In this document: piece by piece, positions 7,290 to 15,821 of the stretch
How the letters are laid out: every line of letters begins with the position of its first letter
Position numbering within the stretch: the first letter of the stretch is position 1
From: Verrucomicrobiota bacterium JB022
Lineage (GTDB): Bacteria > Verrucomicrobiota > Verrucomicrobiia > Opitutales > Oceanipulchritudinaceae
Direction of reading: 5' to 3'
Length of the DNA: 64,000 nucleotides
Assembly (NCBI GenBank): GCA_030673845.1
Contig: JAUTCQ010000015.1
Location: 341,822-405,821, forward strand
Program-made: the position numbers and the translations under genes
The notes under the pieces: model-generated
What the model was told of the DNA's origin: nothing
Seen by the model: only the letters and a program-made list of their open reading frames with translations
Databases searched by the model: none

Positions 7290-8732
7290 ATGAAGTTCAC
7301 CCCAATCTCCCAACTATCGCCCCGACGTTTCATCCCCTGGGCGCTTTGCGGCCTGCTGGGGCCGGTCGCCTGCTATGCCCTGCCTGCCTTCCCCGGTGCG
7401 GAAGGTGCCGGTGCGGAGACCATCGGCGGGCGTTGGGGTCGCGTCGTCTACGTGACCAACCTTCAGGACAGCGGTCCTGGCAGCCTCCGCGCGGCCCTCG
7501 AGATGGGTGGCGAGCGTACCATCCTCTTCAAGGTGGGTGGCCGCATCCACCTCGAATCCCCGATCGAAGTCGTCAACCCTTACGTGACTATCGCCGGACA
7601 GACGGCTCCGGGCGACGGCATCACGATCAGCGGCGAGACGATCCACATCAACACCGAGGAAGTGATCATCCGCTACCTGCGCTTTCGGCGCGGGACGCTT
7701 GAGCGTCGCGACGACAACCTCGGCGGCTACCCGATCCGCAACATCATCATCGACCATTGCTCCTTCAGCTGGGGCCTCGATGAAAACGTCTCGTTTTACC
7801 GCTACACGCGCGAAAACGAAGACGGCACCCGCGAAAAGCTGCCGACCGAAAACGTGACCATCCAGTGGTCCATCTCCAGCGAGGCGCTCGACGAGTTCAA
7901 CCACGCCTTCGGGGCCACCTGGGGCGGCAAGAACGCCTCCTTCCACCACAACCTCTTTGCCAGCAACACCGCGCGCAACCCGAGCATCGGGTGGGGGCAG
8001 AACGTGGACATCCGCAACAACGTGCTTTTCAACTGGCGCCATCGCTCGATCGACGGCGGCAGCGGCGCAGCCACGGTCAACGTGGTCAACAACTACTTCA
8101 AGCCCGGCCCCGCCACCGGCGACGGCCCGATCCAATACCGGGTCGCTCGCCCGCAGCACCTCGACAAGCATTACGAGACGAATGAGCCCGGCGGCTGGTT
8201 CGTCGACGGCAACCATGTCGTCGGCTACCCGGAGGTGACGGCCGACAACTGGGCCGGTGGGGTGCAGCTCGACGACGACGAGCTGGGCGGCAAGACGCTC
8301 GAAGACGTGCGCGCCAGCCAGCCCTACGACATCGCTCCGGTGACGACCCACTCGGCCGAAGAGGCCTACGAGCTCGTCCTCGCCCACGCGGGAGCCACAC
8401 TGCCGCGGCGCGACGTAGTCGACCGGCGCATCGCCCAGGAAGTGCGCGCTGGCCAGCCCACCCACGGCAACGGCATCATCAAGCGCATCGACGACGTCGG
8501 CGGCTGGCCGGAGTTCCGGGGTGGCCTGCCCCCGGTCGATACCGACCTCGACGGCATGCCCGACGCCTGGGAACGCCGTTACGGCCTCGACCCCGAAGAC
8601 CCCGCCGACGGCGTCCGCGATGCCGATGGCGACGGTTACACCAACCTCGAAGAATACCTCAACGGCACCAACCCCCTGGAAGCGGTCGACTACAGCGACC
8701 CTGCCAACAACGTATCCAGCCTGCCCCGATGA
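7290..8732 (+). CDS. Secreted pectate lyase (PL1-type right-handed beta-helix)
   Basis: This 480-residue exported protein has an N-terminal signal sequence, then the mature PL1 opening ALPAFPGAEGAGAETIGGR and VYVTNLQDSGPGSLRAAL. The beta-helix follows (IIIDHCSFSWGLDEN; ATWGGKNASFHHNLF; NPSIGWGQNVDIRNNVLFNW). The last 65 residues form an Asp-rich module (DGMPDAWERRYGLDP, DADGDGYTNLEEYLNGT) typical of verrucomicrobial secreted lyases and possibly Ca-binding. PL1 enzymes cut polygalacturonate by beta-elimination, leaving 4,5-unsaturated ends for a GH105. I chose ATG 7290 because it begins the signal peptide; an upstream TTG is not needed. It opens the long plus-strand run and overlaps the next gene by ATGA. 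Confidence 0.85.
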   Translation: MKFTPISQLSPRRFIPWALCGLLGPVACYALPAFPGAEGAGAETIGGRWGRVVYVTNLQDSGPGSLRAALEMGGERTILFKVGGRIHLESPIEVVNPYVTIAGQTAPGDGITISGETIHINTEEVIIRYLRFRRGTLERRDDNLGGYPIRNIIIDHCSFSWGLDENVSFYRYTRENEDGTREKLPTENVTIQWSISSEALDEFNHAFGATWGGKNASFHHNLFASNTARNPSIGWGQNVDIRNNVLFNWRHRSIDGGSGAATVNVVNNYFKPGPATGDGPIQYRVARPQHLDKHYETNEPGGWFVDGNHVVGYPEVTADNWAGGVQLDDDELGGKTLEDVRASQPYDIAPVTTHSAEEAYELVLAHAGATLPRRDVVDRRIAQEVRAGQPTHGNGIIKRIDDVGGWPEFRGGLPPVDTDLDGMPDAWERRYGLDPEDPADGVRDADGDGYTNLEEYLNGTNPLEAVDYSDPANNVSSLPR

Positions 8733-10285
8733 AGCTCCGCCCCCTCACTTTGACCGCCGCTGCCTGCGCCACCCTGCCGGCAGCCTCCTGGGCCAACGAC
8801 CGCCTCGCCGTGCTCGAAGCGGACGATTACGCCCGCCACGTGGAATTCTTTAACCAGATGGAGCCGGAGCGGGTCGTGAACCTCATCCCCAACTCCGAGT
8901 CGTGGGAATGGATGGAGGCGGAGATCCCGTTCTTCACCTGCCCCGATGCCGATCTGGAAGAGATCTACTACTTCCGCTGGTGGGCCCTGCGCAAGCACCT
9001 CAAGGAAGTCGGCCCCTACAAGGCCTACACCGAATTCATCGAGCTGGAGACCAATGCCTGGTTCATCCCGCCGGAGCGCACCATCGCCAGCGCGCTCGGC
9101 CACCACTTCATGGAGACCCGCTGGCTGCAGAACCAGGAAAACGACGACAGCTATCTCGATTACTGGATGCAGGGTAAGGACGGCGAGCCGCAGGGCCACT
9201 TCCACCGCTACAGCAGCTGGTTGATGGACGCCCTTTGGCAGCGTGCCGAGGCCACCGGCGATTTCGAGTTCCTGCTCGACCGTTTCGACCTGCTCAACGC
9301 CGATTATGCGCGCTGGGAAGAGGAGAAGCGCCGTCCCGACGGGCTCTTCTGGCAGTACGATGTGTGGGACGCGATGGAGGAATCCATCAGCGGCAGCCGC
9401 CACCAGCAAAACGTGCGCCCGACCATCAACAGCTACATGTTCGGCAATGCCGTCGCCATGGAAAAGCTCTCGAAGCTGGCAGGCGACAACGAGCAGGCCG
9501 AGGTCTACGCCGCCAAAGCCCGCGAGCTGCGCAACCTCGTGCAGGAACATCTCTGGAATCCGGAGAACAAGTTCTTCGAAGTCGTCTACCCCGATGGTGA
9601 ATTCGCCGACGCACGCGAGGCCATCGGTTTCATCCCCTGGTATTTCAACCTCCCCGAGCCCGGCCAAGGCTATGAAGTGGCTTGGGAGCAACTGACCGAT
9701 CCGCTCGGCTTCTGGGCTCCCTACGGCCTCACTACTGCCGAACGCCGCCACCCGCGCTTCCGCTCCTACGCCATCGGCACCTGCGAGTGGGACGGCGCGT
9801 TGTGGCCCTACGCGACCAGCCAGACGCTCGTCGCACTGGCCAACGTGCTCCGCAACTACCCGGATACGCCCGTCTCGGCTCACGACTACTACGACGCCTT
9901 CGTCACCTACACCCGCTCCCAGCGTTATGCCGGGCTGCCCTACATCGGCGAGTATCAGGACGAGACTTCCGGGCAGTGGCTGAAGGGCCGTGCGCCGCGC
10001 AGCTATTACTACCACCACTCGACCTACGCCGATCTGCTGATCACGGGCCTCGTGGGCATGCAACCGCAGGCCGATGGCTCGCTCGTGGTCGATCCGCTCC
10101 TGCCCGAAGGCACGTGGAACTGGTTTGCGCTCGACGGCGTGCCTTACCACGACCACCAGGTCACCATCATTTGGGACGCCGACGGCAGCCAGTTCGGCCA
10201 AGGCGCCGGCTTCCAGGTGCTTATCGACGGCGAACAGGTCGCCCACGCAGAGGAATTGCAACGTTTGGAAATCAAGCTTCCATGA
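8729..10285 (+). CDS. Secreted (alpha/alpha)6-barrel glycoside hydrolase, MGH1-like
   Basis: This 518-residue protein has a signal peptide ending near AAASWA (about residue 22). It is followed by a six-hairpin-type sequence rich in Trp and aromatic helices (YYFRWWALRKHLKE; DGLFWQYDVWDAMEESI; INSYMFGNAVAMEKL; GTCEWDGALWPYATSQT; YYYHHSTYADLLITGLVG). It ends in a beta-sandwich-like tail. The layout resembles the mannosylglycerate-hydrolase-like and GH37/GH63-like clan of inverting exo-glycosidases. The specificity is not recognisable. Its ATGA overlap with the PL1 before it and the DUF6298 gene after it places it in a pectin side-chain pathway. Family assignment is from memory of motifs. Confidence 0.6.
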   Translation: MKLRPLTLTAAACATLPAASWANDRLAVLEADDYARHVEFFNQMEPERVVNLIPNSESWEWMEAEIPFFTCPDADLEEIYYFRWWALRKHLKEVGPYKAYTEFIELETNAWFIPPERTIASALGHHFMETRWLQNQENDDSYLDYWMQGKDGEPQGHFHRYSSWLMDALWQRAEATGDFEFLLDRFDLLNADYARWEEEKRRPDGLFWQYDVWDAMEESISGSRHQQNVRPTINSYMFGNAVAMEKLSKLAGDNEQAEVYAAKARELRNLVQEHLWNPENKFFEVVYPDGEFADAREAIGFIPWYFNLPEPGQGYEVAWEQLTDPLGFWAPYGLTTAERRHPRFRSYAIGTCEWDGALWPYATSQTLVALANVLRNYPDTPVSAHDYYDAFVTYTRSQRYAGLPYIGEYQDETSGQWLKGRAPRSYYYHHSTYADLLITGLVGMQPQADGSLVVDPLLPEGTWNWFALDGVPYHDHQVTIIWDADGSQFGQGAGFQVLIDGEQVAHAEELQRLEIKLP

Positions 10286-13239
10286 ATCGAACGCTCGCCA
10301 TATTCGCCTCCCTCGCCGCCGCCGTCTCCTTGACGGCCAAGCAGGTCGACGAGGTTATCCATATGGCGCCGGAAGGCCACTTGACCTACGACGCCGATGA
10401 ACAGGGAAATCGGGTGCCCGATTTCTCCCATGCCGGCTATCAGGGTGGGGGTGTGCCCTTGCCACAGGTCGAGACGGTCTACGTGATCGAGCCACAGGAA
10501 GGGGACGACGGGGCGCGGATCCAGGCCGCCCTCGATGCGCTGGCCCAGCGTGAGCCTCAAAAAAGCGGCTTACGGGGGGCCGTCCAGCTGGCGAATGGCG
10601 AGTTTCAGGTTTCCGGGCAGCTCCGCATCGAAGCCAGCGGCATCGTGCTGCGCGGCTCTGGCGATACCACGATCGTGGCCGCCGGTGACGACCGGCGCAC
10701 GCTGATCACCGCCATCGGCGGCAAGGACCGTCAGCTGCAAGGCGAGGCGGTTCAGATTGTGGACGACTACGTGCCCGTCGGCAGCTACCGCGTCACGCTT
10801 CCGGCTGGCACCGGGCTGCAGGTGGGCGACCGCGTCGTCCTGACGCGCCCGAGCACGAAGGCGTGGATCGAAGCCGTCGAGATGCACGAGCCGCCCGCCC
10901 GCTTGCCCTACCAGTGGCGGCCGGGCGAGTGGGACATGTGGTGGGACCGCACCGTGGTTCAGATCGAGGGCAATACTGCGACTTTCGACGCGCCCATTAC
11001 CACCGCGCTCGAGCAGCGCTTCGGCGGCGCCACCGTGCAACGCTACACATGGCCGACCCGCCTCGAAAATGTGGGCGTGGAACACCTCAACCTCGTCTCC
11101 GAGTTCGACGCCTCCAACCCCCACGACGAGGAACACGCCTGGATCGCGATCGAGCTGGACAACGTCGAAAACGCCTGGGTGGCAGGCATCTCCGCGCGGC
11201 ACTTTGTCAGCTCGCTGGTCGAAATCGGCTTCGGCGCGCGCGCGATCACGGTGCAGGATTGCGTGTCGTACGATCCGGTGTCGGAGCTGGCCGGTTATCG
11301 CCGGCTGACGTACCACACCAGCGGCCAACAGACGCTTTTCCTGCGTTGCGAGGCCCACGAGGGCATTCACGATTTTACGGCTGGCTACCTGAATACCGGC
11401 CCCAACGCCTTTGTGGACTCTACCGCGCACCATGCGGAGGGCTTTAGCGGCTCGGTCGGCAGCTGGGCCTCCGGCGTGCTCTTCGAGAACGTGATCGTCG
11501 ACGGCAACGCCCTCCGCCTGTCCAACCTCGGCATCTGGAATCAGGGGGTCGGGTGGGCGCTGGCCAACTCCATGGCCTGGCGTTCGCGCGCCTCTGTGAT
11601 GGACATCAGCTCGCCCCCCACCGCCACCAACTGGGGCCTGGGCGTCTGGGGCCAATTTGAAGGCAATGGCGTCTGGATGAGCACGAGCGAGGTGACGGCC
11701 AACCCGATGAGCCTCTACCGCGCGCAGCTCAACGACCGTATTGGCAAGGCCGCCTTGCATGCGCTGAGGCCGCTGCCGGTGTATCCTGTTCCCGCCCGCT
11801 TTGAAACCGCGCCCGCCCCGCAACCGGAGGCTCCCATCGCCACTCCCGGGATGCAGCTCAACGATCAGGGTTGGTTGACTGTGGACGGCCAGCTGTTGAC
11901 CGGGCGCGAGCAGGGCCTGCAGTGGTGGCGCGGCAGCCTCGTGCCACAACGTGCGAAGAAGATTTCGCAGCCTTCCATCACGCGCTTTGCCCCCGGTCGC
12001 ACCGGGCTGGGGTTGACGGACGACCTTTCCGCCGTCGCTGCCCAGATGCAGGAGCGCGGCCTCGTCGTGGCCCGCCATCACTACGGCCTGTGGTACGACC
12101 GCCGTCGTGACGATCACGAGATGACGCGCCGCATCAATGCTGAAGTCTGGCCGCCTTTCTACGAGCTGCCTTGGGCTCGTACCGGCACCGGAGAGTCGTG
12201 GAACCGCATTTCGCAGTACGACCTCACGAAGTTCAACCCGTGGTATTTCCGCCGCCTGCGCGAGTTTGCCCAAGAGGCGCAACGGCACGAGCTGGTCCTG
12301 ATCAGCGAGATGTATTTCCAGCACAACCTCATCGAATCGGGCGCCCACTGGGTCGACTTCCCGTGGCGCGAGGTCAACTCCGTGCAGGAGACCGGCTGGC
12401 CTGAACCGCCGCCCTACGATGGCGACACCCTCGTCAGCGCTCCCCGCTTTTACGACACGAGCATCCCCGAGATCGCCGAGTGGCACCGCCTCTACATCCG
12501 CAAGTGCCTCGACAACCTCGCGGACCAGCCCAACGTCATTCACACCGTCAGCGCCGAATACACCGGCCCGCTGCACTTCGTGGAGTTCTGGCTGGATGTG
12601 ATTGCAGAGTGGGAAGCGGAGACGGGCAAGCACCCGCTCATCGCGCTCTCGACGCCCAAGGACGTGCAGGACGCTATCCTCGAAGACCCGAAGCGCAGCC
12701 CGTTGATCGACCTCGTCGACTTCACCTACTGGTTTGTGGACCGCAACGGCGACCTCTTCGCGCCCGATGGCGGGCAAAACCTCGCGCCGCGCCAGCACCT
12801 GCGCCAGTGGGACGGCAGCCGCGCCGACGGCAAGTCGATTGCCCGCATGGTGGCCGATTACCGCGCGCGCTACCCGCACCTCGGTATCATCACCGGGCAC
12901 GGCGAGTACGAAGGCTGGTCGTTTGTGGCCGCCGGGGGCTCGCTGGCTCCGCTGCCCAGGCAGACCTCGCCGGAGCTTCTTGCAAGCCTCGCCATGATGA
13001 AACCGCTGAAGGCCGAAAAGGTCGCCTGGACGCTCAGCGAGGGGCAGAACGCCTTCTTTTATTACACTACGGGCGATGAACCAGCCGTGATTGACTTGCG
13101 CAATGCTTCAGGGAACTTCACCGTCCATTTCATGGATTTGCAGACCGGGCAGCCAAAGTCGGAAACCGAGCAAGTGAAGGGCGGCAAGCTGTACAAGCCC
13201 CGCTCCAACGGCCCCGCCGCCTTCTGGATCACCCGCTAA
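10282..13239 (+). CDS. Secreted two-domain beta-helix / DUF6298 protein
   Basis: This 985-residue protein has a signal peptide (MNRTLAIFASLAAAVSLTAK). The first half is a pectate-lyase-3-like right-handed beta-helix (GDDGARIQAALDALAQ; GAVQLANGEFQVSGQL; GIVLRGSGDTTIVA, about residues 70-480). The second half, about residues 530-985, looks like a TIM-barrel glycosidase (ARHHYGLWYDRRRDDHE; VLISEMYFQHNLIE; VIHTVSAEYTGP; LVDFTYWFVDRNGD). I recall this architecture as DUF6298, common in pectin loci but uncharacterised. An acidic residue in SEMYF or SAEYTGP could be catalytic. ATG 10282 overlaps the preceding stop. Homologous frames upstream on the same strand are shadows. Confidence 0.6.
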   Translation: MNRTLAIFASLAAAVSLTAKQVDEVIHMAPEGHLTYDADEQGNRVPDFSHAGYQGGGVPLPQVETVYVIEPQEGDDGARIQAALDALAQREPQKSGLRGAVQLANGEFQVSGQLRIEASGIVLRGSGDTTIVAAGDDRRTLITAIGGKDRQLQGEAVQIVDDYVPVGSYRVTLPAGTGLQVGDRVVLTRPSTKAWIEAVEMHEPPARLPYQWRPGEWDMWWDRTVVQIEGNTATFDAPITTALEQRFGGATVQRYTWPTRLENVGVEHLNLVSEFDASNPHDEEHAWIAIELDNVENAWVAGISARHFVSSLVEIGFGARAITVQDCVSYDPVSELAGYRRLTYHTSGQQTLFLRCEAHEGIHDFTAGYLNTGPNAFVDSTAHHAEGFSGSVGSWASGVLFENVIVDGNALRLSNLGIWNQGVGWALANSMAWRSRASVMDISSPPTATNWGLGVWGQFEGNGVWMSTSEVTANPMSLYRAQLNDRIGKAALHALRPLPVYPVPARFETAPAPQPEAPIATPGMQLNDQGWLTVDGQLLTGREQGLQWWRGSLVPQRAKKISQPSITRFAPGRTGLGLTDDLSAVAAQMQERGLVVARHHYGLWYDRRRDDHEMTRRINAEVWPPFYELPWARTGTGESWNRISQYDLTKFNPWYFRRLREFAQEAQRHELVLISEMYFQHNLIESGAHWVDFPWREVNSVQETGWPEPPPYDGDTLVSAPRFYDTSIPEIAEWHRLYIRKCLDNLADQPNVIHTVSAEYTGPLHFVEFWLDVIAEWEAETGKHPLIALSTPKDVQDAILEDPKRSPLIDLVDFTYWFVDRNGDLFAPDGGQNLAPRQHLRQWDGSRADGKSIARMVADYRARYPHLGIITGHGEYEGWSFVAAGGSLAPLPRQTSPELLASLAMMKPLKAEKVAWTLSEGQNAFFYYTTGDEPAVIDLRNASGNFTVHFMDLQTGQPKSETEQVKGGKLYKPRSNGPAAFWITR

Positions 13240-13252
13240 CGATCATTTTCCC

Positions 13253-14857
13253 ATGCGCAGTTGCTTCTTCTTCCTCGCCCTGTTGGGCAGCCACCTGACG
13301 GCCTGGGCGGTCACGGCTCCATCTTCCGTGGAGCAGTGGGACGTCTACGAGATCGAGCTGGAGGGGCCGTCCGACGGCAACCCCTTCGCCGAAGTCCGCC
13401 TCACCGGCACCTTTTCCGACGGCGAACAATCGACCGAAGTGGCCGGCTTTTACGACGGCGACGGCGTCTACCGCATCCGCTTCATGCCGCCCAAGCCGGG
13501 TAACTGGACTTTCCAGACTCGCAGCAATCGGACCGATTTGACCAACCAGCAGGGTGCCTTTGAGGTAACGCCTGCGCAGGGCGACAATCACGGGCCGATC
13601 CACGTCGCCTACACCTACCACTTTGCCTACGCCGACGGCACGCCCTACAAGCCCATCGGCACCACCAGCTACAGCTGGACGCACCGCACCGAAGAGATGC
13701 AGGAGCGCACGCTGAAGACCCTCGCCGAGGCGCCCTTCAACAAGCTGCGCATGGGTGTGTTCCCGCAGGCCCACGGGGCGGATTACATGCCGCCGACGCG
13801 CTTCCCCTTTGCGGGCGAGCCGCACAACTGGGACTTCGAGCGCCCCAACCCGGAGTTTTTCCAGCATCTGGAGCAGCGCATCGGTCAGCTGCGCGACATG
13901 GGCATCGTGTGCGACCTGATCCTCTTTTACCCCTACGGTGAAGGTCGCTGGGGGCTGGATCGCCTCGAAAAGCCCGAAGACGAGCAGTTCCTGCGCTACC
14001 TCGTGGCCCGCCTCGCCGCTTACCGCAACATTTGGTGGTCGATCGGCAACGAATACGATTTCTTCCGCACCAAGACGATGGAAGACTGGGATCGCTACTT
14101 CCAGGTCGTCATGGCCGCCGACCCCTACGGGCACCCGCGCTCCATCCACAACGGCTTTGTGCTCTACGATAACAACAAGCCGTGGGTGACGCACGCCAGC
14201 ATCCAGAACGGCGCGGCCGTCGAGCACTCCCGCAGCGCGCAGCTCTACCGCGACGTGTGGCGCAAGCCCATCGTGTACGATGAGGTGAAATACGAGGGCG
14301 ACCACGACAAGCGCTGGGCCCAGCTTTCCGGCGAAGAGCTCGTACATCGCTTCTGGTCGGGCACCGTGGCGGGCACCTATGTCGGCCACAGCGAGTATTT
14401 TCAGGCCCCGCACGACATCGTGTGGCTGGGGCAGGGCGGCGAACTGAAGGGCACCAGCCCCGAGCGCATCACCTTCCTCCGCCAGATCCTCGAAGACAGC
14501 CCCAAGGAGGGCATCAACCCGGCCGACAAGTGGCAGGATTCGCGCATCGGCGGCAAGGCGGGCGAATACTACCTCGTCTACTTCGGCAAGGAAACGCCCA
14601 CCGAATGGGCCTTCCAGCTGCCCAAGAACGGCCTGACCGACGGCATGGAGTTCCAGGTGGAGGTGATCGATACCTGGGGGATGACCATCAAGCCCGTCGA
14701 TAAGCCCTTTGTGACCAAGAAGAACGGCATGTATTCCTACGTGGCCGAAGGCAACCGCAAGGTGAAGCTGCCTGGGAAGGAACACATGGCCCTGCGCATC
14801 CGCTACGTCGGCGGCGCCGAATCTCCCGGTGCCAACCTCGCACCGCTCGAGCCCTAA
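13253..14857 (+). CDS. Secreted DUF5060/DUF4038-type glycoside hydrolase (apiosidase-like)
   Basis: This 534-residue protein has a signal peptide (cleavage near LTAWA). An N-terminal DUF5060 beta-sandwich follows (VEQWDVYEIELEG; GFYDGDGVYRIRFMPPKPG). The TIM barrel contains PYKPIGTTSYSWTH, FNKLRMGVFPQ, NIWWSIGNEYDFF and KPIVYDEVKYEG, and the C-terminus is DUF5605-like. The GNE glutamate and the DE after KPIVY are likely acid/base and nucleophile in clan GH-A fashion. The relative DUF4038 includes GH140 apiosidase of rhamnogalacturonan II degradation, so an apiose- or arabinose-type activity is possible but not shown. It starts 13 bases after the DUF6298 gene, with ATTTTCCC rather than a Shine-Dalgarno before the ATG. 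Confidence 0.7.
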   Translation: MRSCFFFLALLGSHLTAWAVTAPSSVEQWDVYEIELEGPSDGNPFAEVRLTGTFSDGEQSTEVAGFYDGDGVYRIRFMPPKPGNWTFQTRSNRTDLTNQQGAFEVTPAQGDNHGPIHVAYTYHFAYADGTPYKPIGTTSYSWTHRTEEMQERTLKTLAEAPFNKLRMGVFPQAHGADYMPPTRFPFAGEPHNWDFERPNPEFFQHLEQRIGQLRDMGIVCDLILFYPYGEGRWGLDRLEKPEDEQFLRYLVARLAAYRNIWWSIGNEYDFFRTKTMEDWDRYFQVVMAADPYGHPRSIHNGFVLYDNNKPWVTHASIQNGAAVEHSRSAQLYRDVWRKPIVYDEVKYEGDHDKRWAQLSGEELVHRFWSGTVAGTYVGHSEYFQAPHDIVWLGQGGELKGTSPERITFLRQILEDSPKEGINPADKWQDSRIGGKAGEYYLVYFGKETPTEWAFQLPKNGLTDGMEFQVEVIDTWGMTIKPVDKPFVTKKNGMYSYVAEGNRKVKLPGKEHMALRIRYVGGAESPGANLAPLEP

Positions 14858-14879
14858 CCCCTTTTAGTCCCCTGTATCC

Positions 14880-15800
14880 ATGAAACCCAACTTTCCCTCC
14901 GAAGGTATTCTCGTCGCGTTGGCGCTGCCGACCGACGCCCAAGGCGCGTTGTGCGCCGACGCCATCCGGCAGCACTTGCAGTGGCTGCGTGGCGTCGGCA
15001 TCCACGGCGCGTTGGCGCTCGGCAGCACCGGCGAGTTCTCCTTCTTCAGCCTGGAAGAGCGCAAGCGCATCCTCGCCTTTACCGCCGAGGCGGCCGCGCC
15101 CCTGCCGGTGATCGCCAATGTGAGCGACATCAACCCGAAAGTCGCTTGCGAGCTGGCCAAGACGGCTCGTGACGAAGGCCTGGCGGGCGTCGCCGTGATG
15201 CCGCCGTCGTTCTACCCCGTCTCCGCTGCCGACCAACTGGCGTTCTTCCTCAAGGTGGCCGAAGCCGCCGCCCCGCTGCCGGTGATGCTCTACAACTTCC
15301 CGGAGCTGGCCTGCAACCGCATCGCCATCGAGACGGTGGAAGCCTTTGCCGACCGCGCCAACATGAAGGGCTACAAGCAAAGCGGCCGTGAGTTCAGCTA
15401 CCACAGCGAGCTGATCGCGATGGGCAAGGAAAAGGGCTTCGGCGTCTTCTCCGGGGCCGATACGCGCCTGCCCGAGGTCTTCCAGCTCGGCGCCGCCGGC
15501 TGCATCGGCGGTCTCGTCAACATGGTGCCCGAGCTGATGCTGGAGCAGTTCCGCGTCTACAAGCAAGGCCAGCCCGGCGAACTCGAACCGACCGCCTCCC
15601 GCATGAAGGAAGTCGGCCAGATCATCGACCGCCTCACGTTCCCGATCAACGTGCCCGCCGGCCTCGCCGCGCGCGGTTTCGAGCCGGGCGTGCCCAAGTC
15701 GATCGTTTCGGCCCAGTCGCAGGAAATCTTCGACGGCATCGTCAAAGACCTGCGCGCCAAGTTCGTCGAGTGGGGCCTGCCGCTCTACCAAGCCAAGTAA
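14880..15800 (+). CDS. DapA/NanA-family aldolase, second copy
   Basis: This 306-residue cytoplasmic enzyme of the dihydrodipicolinate synthase superfamily has GSTGE at residues 48-52, Tyr138 in MLYNFP and Schiff-base Lys166 in KGYKQSG. It differs clearly from the copy at 2.0-2.9 kb, so the two probably act on different 2-keto acids. It lies between a secreted hydrolase and a symporter, 21 bases before the latter. This suggests catabolism of an imported 2-keto-3-deoxy or related sugar acid, such as a sialate-like, Kdo-like or galacturonate-derived intermediate. The biosynthetic DapA role is unlikely given this setting. Confidence 0.82.
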   Translation: MKPNFPSEGILVALALPTDAQGALCADAIRQHLQWLRGVGIHGALALGSTGEFSFFSLEERKRILAFTAEAAAPLPVIANVSDINPKVACELAKTARDEGLAGVAVMPPSFYPVSAADQLAFFLKVAEAAAPLPVMLYNFPELACNRIAIETVEAFADRANMKGYKQSGREFSYHSELIAMGKEKGFGVFSGADTRLPEVFQLGAAGCIGGLVNMVPELMLEQFRVYKQGQPGELEPTASRMKEVGQIIDRLTFPINVPAGLAARGFEPGVPKSIVSAQSQEIFDGIVKDLRAKFVEWGLPLYQAK

Positions 15801-15821
15801 TCCCCGCTCCTGCTCCTGCCC

